A stretch of DNA of 11,918 nucleotides from Acidimicrobiaceae bacterium (GTDB taxonomy: Bacteria; Actinomycetota; Acidimicrobiia; Acidimicrobiales; Ilumatobacteraceae). Location: contig PMCN01000061.1 of the NCBI GenBank assembly GCA_003154135.1, forward strand, positions 1 through 11,918, in the 5' to 3' direction. The translations under genes were made by a program, and so were the position numbers. The notes under the pieces were generated by a model that saw only the letters and a list, made by a program, of their open reading frames with translations, was not told the origin of the DNA and ran no database searches. This document shows positions 8,201 to 11,918 of this stretch, in pieces (the stretch's first letter is position 1; each line of letters begins with the position of its first letter).

Positions 8201-8948
8201 CGGGCGCCTCTCCGGCGCGCTGGAGCTGCGCGACGTGCACCTGCGCTACGCCGACGGTGGCGCCGAGGCGCTCGCCGGCGTCAGCCTGCGGATCGAGCCC
8301 GGTGAGACCGTGGCGCTCGTCGGCGAGACCGGTGCGGGCAAGTCCACGATCGTGAAGCTGCTCGCCCGCTTCCACGACCCAACCGAGGGCAGTGTGCTGG
8401 CCGACGGCATCGATCTGCGCACGATCGATCTCACGGCCTACCGCCAACAGCTCGGCGTCGTGCCCCAGGAGCCGTTCCTGTTCACGGGAACGGTGCGCGA
8501 CAACATCGCCTACGGACGGCCCGAGGCGCCCGACCGCGCCATCGAGGCGGCAGCGCGCGCGGTGGGCGCGCACCACTTCATCGCCGACATGCCCGACGGC
8601 TATCGCAGCGCCATCTCCGAGCGCGGGCGTTCCCTGTCGGCGGGTCAGCGACAGCTCATCGCGCTCGCACGAGCGCAGCTGGTCGACCCGGCGGTGCTGC
8701 TGCTCGACGAGGCCACCGCCAACCTCGACCTCAACGCCGAGGCAAAGGTGCGCGAAGCCATGGCGGCCGTCTCGGCGAGTCGCACGACCGTGCTGGTGGC
8801 ACACCGATTGCCCACGGCCCGCACCGCCGACCGCATCGTCGTGCTGGCCGATGGGCGCATCGTCGAGATCGGCACGCACGACAGCCTCCTGCGCAACAAC
8901 GGTCGTTACGCCGAGATGTGGGCAGCGCACCACGGCTCACACGTCTGA
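5199..8948 (+). CDS. Fused full-length ABC exporter (TMD-NBD-TMD-NBD)
   Basis: One 1249-residue chain holds both halves of a type IV ABC exporter. TMD1 (about 25-320) and TMD2 (about 676-965) each show six hydrophobic segments. NBD1 has Walker A 386-393 (K392), Q-loop position E434 instead of Gln, signature LSGGQ 490-494, Walker B D514 followed by D515 where the catalytic Glu is expected, and H546. NBD2 has Walker A 1042-1049 (K1048), Q1090, altered signature LSAGQ 1146-1150, and D1170 with E1171. NBD1 Walker motifs plus the NBD2 signature therefore form a degenerate ATP site, and the other pair a consensus site, as in heterodimeric exporters. The linker (about 585-675) is rich in Asp, Pro, Gly and Ala. 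GTG 5199 overlaps the marR stop; GAGG lies 7 nt upstream. Fused exporters such as mycobacterial Rv0194 are linked to drug efflux. The substrate here is unknown; MarR control suggests a toxic compound. Confidence 0.96.
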   Translation: MSTRHIEPATEGGWIRRMWPFVAVHRRDVTLALVASVIGQAANGVGPVIQKVVVDDGIVHHTRSVTPWLLLLAALSLITFGLAFVRRWVGGRVSLGVQHDLRTSIFDRLMRLDFAGHDQLRTGQLVSRASSDLGLIQQLLAFLPIMLGNIVLIVIALVAMVWLSPLLTLVMVVAIPLMAWTALKLRTTVFPATWEAQQRAGEVAGVVDEAVTGVRIVKGFGAEQREIARLQDAATSLYRSRVRLVRVQAKATATLAAIPALAQVAVLALGGWMAMRGHLSLGTFLAFSSYLVQLVAPIRMMALVVAATQQARAGSERVLEILDANAAVVDRPDARDLDHLLLDRDEHPSGSEVAFRDVRFGYTSSEPALDHFTLTIAPGEVVALVGGSGSGKSTVTALLPRFYDVGSGAITIDGIDVRDATLASLRSQVGVVFEEAFLFSASVHENIAYGRPDATREQVRAAARVAGAERFIDALPEGFDTVVGERGLTLSGGQRQRIALARAVVSNPRILVLDDATSAVDTTTEEAIHAELRSVMAGRTTILVAHRASTVRLADRVVLLDGGHVVDEGMHDELLARSAAYRALMGDEADDRTTDEPATGPGGVTPEAWPDVDERGTPVARAATGTTRGATGAPGGGGFGANLAATPQLLAALDTLPPADDDPDVDLAAAAAEPPEPFRVLRFVRPWRRWLELGLLLVALDAFLTVLGPVLIRHGIDAGVSEGSTRVLWYTSLVFLVVTLVDWWATWAGTVVTGRTAERMLLALRVRIFSHLQRLSIDYYDHELDGRVMTRMTTDVEALSQLVQSGLVNAVVGVATCFGVAVFLVVLSPPLALAAASVLPVLVGATWWYQRQSSKAYRLARDAIANVNANLQENLSGVRVTQAYGRQGRNTNSFRESSGTYLAARLKAQRLLAIYFPSIGLLSDVGGVAVLAAGVSLVGSGRTTPAVVIAFVLYLNLFFSPIQQLSQVFDTWQQASASTAKITELLTTPSATPPPDEPVTPGRLSGALELRDVHLRYADGGAEALAGVSLRIEPGETVALVGETGAGKSTIVKLLARFHDPTEGSVLADGIDLRTIDLTAYRQQLGVVPQEPFLFTGTVRDNIAYGRPEAPDRAIEAAARAVGAHHFIADMPDGYRSAISERGRSLSAGQRQLIALARAQLVDPAVLLLDEATANLDLNAEAKVREAMAAVSASRTTVLVAHRLPTARTADRIVVLADGRIVEIGTHDSLLRNNGRYAEMWAAHHGSHV

Positions 8949-9039
8949 ACCGGTGCGCAGGGTTAACGTTGCCCGAGTTGCGACTGTAGCCGCCGGCACC
9001 GCAGGCAACCTTTGGTGTGCGCCGGTGCTCTAATGCGGC
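8949..9039 (+). promoter_or_regulatory. Intergenic region upstream of the ECF sigma factor; probable promoter
   Basis: This 91-bp gap has no gene. It ends TCTAAT-N5-ATG; TCTAAT matches TATAAT at five of six bases but lacks the conserved A2, so it is a weak leaderless candidate. GGCAACC at 9004-9010 resembles the AAC core of ECF -35 elements and could mark autoregulation. GCACCG (8996-9001) can pair with CGGTGC at either 8951-8956 or 9023-9028. No T-rich terminator follows the exporter. All assignments here are tentative. Confidence 0.3.
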
Positions 9040-9585
9040 ATGGACGACCAGGCGGTCCGGCACGCCGACCGCGCTGAGGGCACGCCGACGGCGGGCTCCG
9101 ATCTCGACTTCCTGGCGCGCCTGTCGACGGGACTGCCCCGGATCCAGCGAATCGCCCGGCTCCTCACCGGCGACGAGTTCGCGGCGGAGGATCTGGTGGC
9201 CGAGGCAATCGCCCGTTCGCTGCCGCGGTGGCGCAGTGGGCAGGTGGCCGATGCATCGTCGTACGTTCGCGCGGTCGTCGTCCACCTGGCATCGGCGAGG
9301 TGGCGGCGGCGCGCGCTGTCGGGTCGACGCGACCACTTCGCACTGAGCTGGCTCGCCACGGCCGACGATCACGCTCAGGTCTTGTCGGAACGCGACCGCA
9401 CGCTGCGCGCCTTGATGAAGCTGCCGATGCGGCGCCGCGCCGTGGTGGTGCTCCGCTTCTACGGCGATCTCACCGAGCAGCAGATCGCCGACGAGCTGGG
9501 CATCTCCGTGGGCACGGTGAAGTCACAGCTGTCGCGCGCACTCGAGCAACTTCGCGTCGACCTCGACACTCTGGAGGGGACATGA
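9040..9585 (+). CDS. ECF RNA polymerase sigma factor, SigE-like actinobacterial family
   Basis: This 181-residue alternative sigma factor would direct RNA polymerase to a small regulon. Region 2 spans about 24-90 (GLPRIQRIARLLTGDEFAAEDLVAEA shortened here, then YVRAVVVHLASARWRRR). Region 4 spans about 120-173, with LPMRRRAVVVLRFYGDLTE and the HTH ISVGTVKSQLSRALEQLR. There is no region 1.1 or 3, as expected for group 4 factors. The motifs LLTGD and VGTVKSQ resemble the actinobacterial SigE-type ECF family. No Shine-Dalgarno precedes the ATG. The stop overlaps the ATG of the next gene (ATGA 9582-9585), a typical sigma/regulator arrangement, so the downstream membrane protein is its likely partner. 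The promoter it recognises is unknown. Confidence 0.92.
   Translation: MDDQAVRHADRAEGTPTAGSDLDFLARLSTGLPRIQRIARLLTGDEFAAEDLVAEAIARSLPRWRSGQVADASSYVRAVVVHLASARWRRRALSGRRDHFALSWLATADDHAQVLSERDRTLRALMKLPMRRRAVVVLRFYGDLTEQQIADELGISVGTVKSQLSRALEQLRVDLDTLEGT
9573..9579 (+). promoter_or_regulatory. Strong Shine-Dalgarno GGAGGGG of the Kelch membrane protein
   Basis: GGAGGGG lies inside the last codons of the sigma factor, 2 nt before ATG 9582 (GGAGG core 4 nt before). It supports this start and translational coupling across the ATGA overlap. Confidence 0.7.
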
Positions 9586-10940
9586 ACGAACCACTGGAGG
9601 ATCGCCTCCGCCATCACCTCTCATCCGTCGATGCAGCCGGCGTGCGCGATCCGGATGCCGTCAGGTCAGCGGTGGCGGGCCGGGTGCAACGTCGTCGACG
9701 TCGCCGACGGATCGGCGCGACCGCCGCATCGCTCGCGCTCGTCGTCGGAAGCGGTGTGGCCATCTGGTCGAACCGCACCTCCCCGGCGTCGACCGTGCCG
9801 GCGACCACCGGCGCCCCGACCACGATCGCAAGCACGACGAGCACGAGCACCACGATCGCGAGCACGACGAGCGTCGGCACGACGTTGCCGGCCACGACGC
9901 TGCCGGGCACGACGTTGCCGGGCACTGCACCCTCGGGCAGCTGGCGCATCATCGCTCCCGACCCCCGGGGTGTGGTGTGGGCGCCGTCGGCAGTGTGGAC
10001 CGGCACCGAGGCGCTCGTCGTCGGCGGCGTCGATCTCGATGGAAAGCCGGTGGGCGGCGCAGGCGCGTACGACCCGGCGAACGACACCTGGCGTCGCCTC
10101 GCCGATCCGCTCGACGGTGCCCGCCCGATCGATCCGCTCGCGGTGTGGACCGGGACCGTGATGCTCGTCGTCGGCGGCGACAACCCCGACGGCACGCTGC
10201 TCGTCTCCGCCGGCGAGGCCTACGACGTGAGCACCGACACGTGGCGACACATCGCGCCGCCGCCCACGGGCTTCGTCAGCGATCGATCGCCGTTCGTGTG
10301 GACAGGTCACGAGCTGCTCGTGTGGCCGTGGGACGGTGGGGGCAGCACGATGGCGATCACGCCCATCGCCTACGACCCGTCGACAGATGCGTGGCACTCG
10401 CTGCCCCAGGCCCCGATCGCGCGGCGGCAGTCGGCGGCTTCGGTGTGGACCGGCACCGAGTGGATCGTGTGGGGCGGCTCCACGGGCTCCGACGAGCTCG
10501 CCGACGGCGCGGCGTACAACCCGACGACCGACACGTGGCGCACCATCGCGTCGTCACCGCTGTCGAAGCGTCGTGTGCGCGGCGTGTGGACGGGCCACGA
10601 GATGATCGTCGACGCCGGCTCCACGGGAGGAGACCGCATCACCGGCAACGGCGAGATGGCGCTCGCCGACGGCGCCGCCTACGACCCTGCGACCGACACC
10701 TGGCGGGTCATCACCCCAGGGCTCGCGCATCCGGGCTTCGTGCCGGTGTGGACGGGACGAGACGTGGTGATGTTCGCCAAGGGCAGCGCTGTCGTGTACG
10801 ACGTTGCCGCCGACCGCTGGGTCGACACGTGCTGCAGCGGCAGCGGGGTGTCCAGCACGCCCGTCTGGACCGGAACCGTCATCCTGCTGGTCGGCAGCGG
10901 CCGGGCCGACACGGGTGGAGGCATCTTCACGCCACCGTGA
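9582..10940 (+). CDS. Single-pass membrane protein with extracytoplasmic Kelch-like beta-propeller; putative sigma-factor partner
   Basis: This is a 452-residue protein. Residues 1-43 are charged and end in an Arg run (36-43), so they should be cytoplasmic; 44-62 form one transmembrane helix (IGATAASLALVVGSGVAIW); 66-118 are a Thr/Ser/Pro stalk; the rest is seven repeats of about 50 residues. Each repeat opens with VWTG (at 138, 188, 239, 288, 335, 389, 428). Repeats 1-5 then have a hydrophobic strand and an A-Y-(D/N)-x-x-x-D-x-W signature; repeat 6 is a shortened YD...W form. The seventh lacks its Trp strand, but GSWRIIAP at 119-126 could close it, giving a seven-bladed ring. Zinc anti-sigma HxxxCxxC is absent. 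Overlap with the sigma gene suggests that the short cytoplasmic part restrains the sigma factor while the propeller senses something outside; that role is inference. Confidence 0.86.
   Translation: MNEPLEDRLRHHLSSVDAAGVRDPDAVRSAVAGRVQRRRRRRRIGATAASLALVVGSGVAIWSNRTSPASTVPATTGAPTTIASTTSTSTTIASTTSVGTTLPATTLPGTTLPGTAPSGSWRIIAPDPRGVVWAPSAVWTGTEALVVGGVDLDGKPVGGAGAYDPANDTWRRLADPLDGARPIDPLAVWTGTVMLVVGGDNPDGTLLVSAGEAYDVSTDTWRHIAPPPTGFVSDRSPFVWTGHELLVWPWDGGGSTMAITPIAYDPSTDAWHSLPQAPIARRQSAASVWTGTEWIVWGGSTGSDELADGAAYNPTTDTWRTIASSPLSKRRVRGVWTGHEMIVDAGSTGGDRITGNGEMALADGAAYDPATDTWRVITPGLAHPGFVPVWTGRDVVMFAKGSAVVYDVAADRWVDTCCSGSGVSSTPVWTGTVILLVGSGRADTGGGIFTPP
9819..9872 (+). repeat. Two 24-bp direct repeats in the stalk-coding DNA
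   Basis: The 24-bp units 9819-9842 and 9849-9872 (ACCACGATCGCRAGCACGAC then GAGC) differ at one base and start 30 bp apart. They encode TTIASTTS copies in the Thr/Ser stalk. This looks like repeat slippage extending the stalk rather than a separate element. Confidence 0.8.
9879..9923 (+). repeat. Three tandem 15-bp repeats coding Thr-Thr-Leu-Pro-(Ala/Gly)
   Basis: Units 9879-9893, 9894-9908 and 9909-9923 follow ACGACGYTGCCGGSC. In frame they give TTLPA, TTLPG and TTLPG just before the propeller. Copy number may vary between strains. Confidence 0.8.
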
Positions 10941-10950
10941 CCGGTCACGG
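10935..10950. terminator. 16-bp perfect palindrome at the convergent gene end; possible bidirectional hairpin terminator
   Basis: CCGTGACCGGTCACGG contains the stop codon of the Kelch protein gene (10938-10940) and lies 18 bp beyond the convergent VOC stop. It can fold as a 6-bp stem with a CCGG loop on either transcript. There is no T-run, so intrinsic termination is uncertain; a protein site is the alternative. Confidence 0.45.
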
Positions 10951-10968
10951 CGCAGCGAGCAACTGCAG

Positions 10969-11367
10969 TCAGGCCTGTGCGATGCGGACGAGGTTGCCCG
11001 AGGGGTCGCGGAACGCGCAGTCGCGCGCTCCCCACGGCTGCGACACCGGCTCCTGGAGCACTTCGGCGCCCGACGCCCGAACCTTCTCGAAGGTCGCGTC
11101 GAGATCGTCGCAGCGGAAGATCGCCGCCTGCAGCGATCCCTGCGTCACGAGCGTCAGCAGGGCGTCGCCCTCTGCTTGCGAGCGCCCGCCGTGCGGCTGG
11201 AACAGGACGATGTCGACGGTCTGACCCGAGGCGCCGACCGTGACCCAGCGGAAGCCGCCGGACGCGACATCGGCGCGCACTTCGAGACCGAGTGCGTCGC
11301 GGTAGAACCCGAGCGCGGCATCGGGGTCGTTGACGGGGATGAACGTTGCGGAGAGGGTGACTGGCAT
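10969..11367 (-). CDS. VOC-family (glyoxalase/bleomycin-resistance fold) protein
   Basis: This 132-residue cytoplasmic protein has the paired beta-alpha-beta-beta-beta modules of the vicinal oxygen chelate fold. Module 1 is about 1-58 (TFIPVNDPDAALGFYRDALGLEV, written here as its start and end only in the first 30 residues). Module 2 is about 78-130, with the family ending CAFRDPSGNLVRI. The N-terminal FYRDALGLEV and C-terminal DPSGN motifs are diagnostic. VOC proteins may be glyoxalases, dioxygenases or drug-binding proteins, and residues here do not decide between them. It lies downstream of an AraC-type regulator on the same strand, a common actinobacterial pairing, so it is a likely target or operon partner. 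TACTCT lies 6 nt before the ATG, so it may have its own leaderless promoter. It ends 28 bp from the convergent Kelch protein gene. Confidence 0.93.
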   Translation of the reverse strand: MPVTLSATFIPVNDPDAALGFYRDALGLEVRADVASGGFRWVTVGASGQTVDIVLFQPHGGRSQAEGDALLTLVTQGSLQAAIFRCDDLDATFEKVRASGAEVLQEPVSQPWGARDCAFRDPSGNLVRIAQA

Positions 11368-11373
11368 GCGGCA

Positions 11374-11379
11374 AGAGTA
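11374..11379 (-). promoter_or_regulatory. Predicted -10 (TACTCT) for a leaderless VOC gene mRNA
   Basis: On the minus strand TACTCT is followed by exactly 6 nt and then ATG 11367, the same spacing as at marR. There is no Shine-Dalgarno near the ATG. No convincing -35 is seen. It would let the VOC gene be expressed independently of the araC-like gene. Confidence 0.5.
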
Positions 11380-11436
11380 GGAGTGCCCTCCCCGCGATTG
11401 CTTCTCCGATCCTGCTCGGTGAGCAGGCCGACCGCG

Positions 11437-11857
11437 TCAGGCCGTGACCGTCGAGACCGCTCTGCGGCGGGGTCGCATCGCGACCATGCCCACGCACGCG
11501 GGAACGACCTCGAGATCGCGGTGGTCGCGGGCGCGGTACTGCGACGGGCTCTTCACCGACGATCTCCGTGAACCGGGAGCTGAACGACCCGAGCGAAGTG
11601 CAGCCGACGGCGATGCACGTGTCGGTGACCGACCTGCCCTGGCGCAACAGCGCCTTGGCTCGCTCGATGCGCCGCGTCATGAGGTAGCTGTACGGAGTCT
11701 CGCCGTAGGTCGCACGGAACTTGCGCGAGAAGTGCGCTGGTGACATCAACGCCGTACGCGCCAACGCCGGGACGTCGAGGGGTTGCGAGTACTCGCGGTC
11801 CATGAGGTCGCGTGCGTGGCGGAGGTGCACGAGATCGGCGATCTCCTCCGGTGTCAT
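11437..11857 (-). CDS. AraC-family HTH regulator with an apparent +1 frameshift
   Basis: This is a small stand-alone AraC DNA-binding protein without a ligand-binding domain. From ATG 11857 the frame reads MTPEEIADLVHLRHARDLMD, then HTH1 (about 27-50, LDVPALARTALMSPAHFSRKF), RRIERAKALL, and HTH2 (about 76-101, SVTDTCIAVGCTSLGSFSSRF) up to GEEP. The family next expects S-x-Y-R-A-R. That sequence is present (SQYRARDHRDLEVVPACVGM) but in another frame, ending at TGA 11437-11439. Removing one base from the GGG at 11546-11548 restores a 139-residue protein. Unshifted, the frame runs on as Arg/Pro-rich residues through the VOC gene to 10679. Both DNA-binding helices precede the lesion, so it is either a sequencing error or a recent mutation with partial function. 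It probably regulates the VOC gene 69 bp downstream. Confidence 0.82.
11546..11548 (-). other. Frameshift site in the AraC-family gene (extra base in a GGG/CCC triplet)
   Basis: The minus strand reads GAA GAG CCC GTC GCA here. Dropping one C gives GAA GAG CCG TCG CAG TAC (EEPSQY), the conserved end of AraC helix-turn-helix 2. This is the point where the protein-like reading changes frame. Confidence 0.8.
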
Positions 11858-11864
11858 CCCGACG

Positions 11865-11870
11865 ACCGTA
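11865..11870 (-). promoter_or_regulatory. Predicted -10 (TACGGT) for a leaderless AraC-family gene mRNA
   Basis: On the minus strand TACGGT ends 7 nt before ATG 11857 and no Shine-Dalgarno is present. This favours ATG 11857 over the in-frame GTG at 11878. A CACAC-N5-GTGTG inverted repeat (11874-11888) lies just upstream and could be an operator, though its arms are only 5 bp. Confidence 0.45.
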
Positions 11871-11918
11871 CCCCACACGTCGAGTGTGCACTTGCCGTCG
11901 TTCGACTCGATCGGTGCC

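Noticed and set aside
6843..8933. Minus-strand open frame of 696 codons opposite the second half of the ABC exporter
   Set aside because: It is a composition shadow; the plus strand carries both halves of a canonical transporter through this region.
9228..9581. N-terminal extension of the Kelch protein into the sigma gene
   Set aside because: That stretch is out of frame with the sigma factor, and a strong Shine-Dalgarno plus the ATGA overlap fix the start at 9582.
10679..11436. Unshifted C-terminal extension of the AraC-family frame across the VOC gene
   Set aside because: After GEEP the residues become Arg/Pro-rich and unlike any AraC protein, while the alternative frame continues the family sequence and stops at 11437. 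The VOC gene occupies the same DNA in another frame.

Overview
The window is high-GC DNA with gene content and synteny typical of Actinomycetota. The pdtaR-polA pair, a SigE-type ECF sigma factor, putative leaderless promoters (TANNNT placed 6-7 nt before the start codon) and the amylomaltase subtype all fit. Deep-branching Acidimicrobiia is my guess at class level; that is inference, since no rRNA or marker gene lies here. Ten protein genes fill almost the whole window. The largest gap is 126 bp (2448-2573), so no stretch over 300 bases lacks a gene. I saw no tRNA, rRNA, CRISPR array or insertion sequence.

Region 1 (1-2861, minus strand) holds a small coiled-coil protein gene, the ANTAR response regulator pdtaR, and polA. 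polA follows pdtaR by 21 bp and runs off the left edge after 616 codons. This is housekeeping sequence; in Mycobacterium tuberculosis pdtaR (Rv1626) likewise lies close to polA (Rv1629).

Region 2 (2887-4668, plus) is a stand-alone malQ (4-alpha-glucanotransferase), divergent from the coiled-coil gene across only 25 bp.

Region 3 (4691-8948, plus) is a regulated export operon: a MarR-family repressor whose GTGA stop/start overlap couples it to a 1249-residue fused ABC exporter. The exporter has two TMD-NBD halves in one chain, with one degenerate and one consensus ATP site. A near-perfect 15-bp palindrome overlaps the predicted -10 of marR and is the likely autorepressor operator.

Region 4 (9040-10940, plus) is an ECF sigma factor overlapping (ATGA) a one-TM membrane protein. 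That protein has an N-terminal cytoplasmic segment, a Thr/Ser/Pro stalk and seven Kelch-like VWTG repeats. It looks like a sigma factor/extracytoplasmic sensor pair without the usual zinc anti-sigma motif, and it is the best candidate here for an undescribed system.

Region 5 (10969-11857, minus) is an AraC-type regulator followed by a VOC (glyoxalase-fold) gene. The AraC gene carries an apparent +1 frameshift in a G/C triplet at 11546-11548. A 16-bp perfect palindrome sits at the convergent end between regions 4 and 5.
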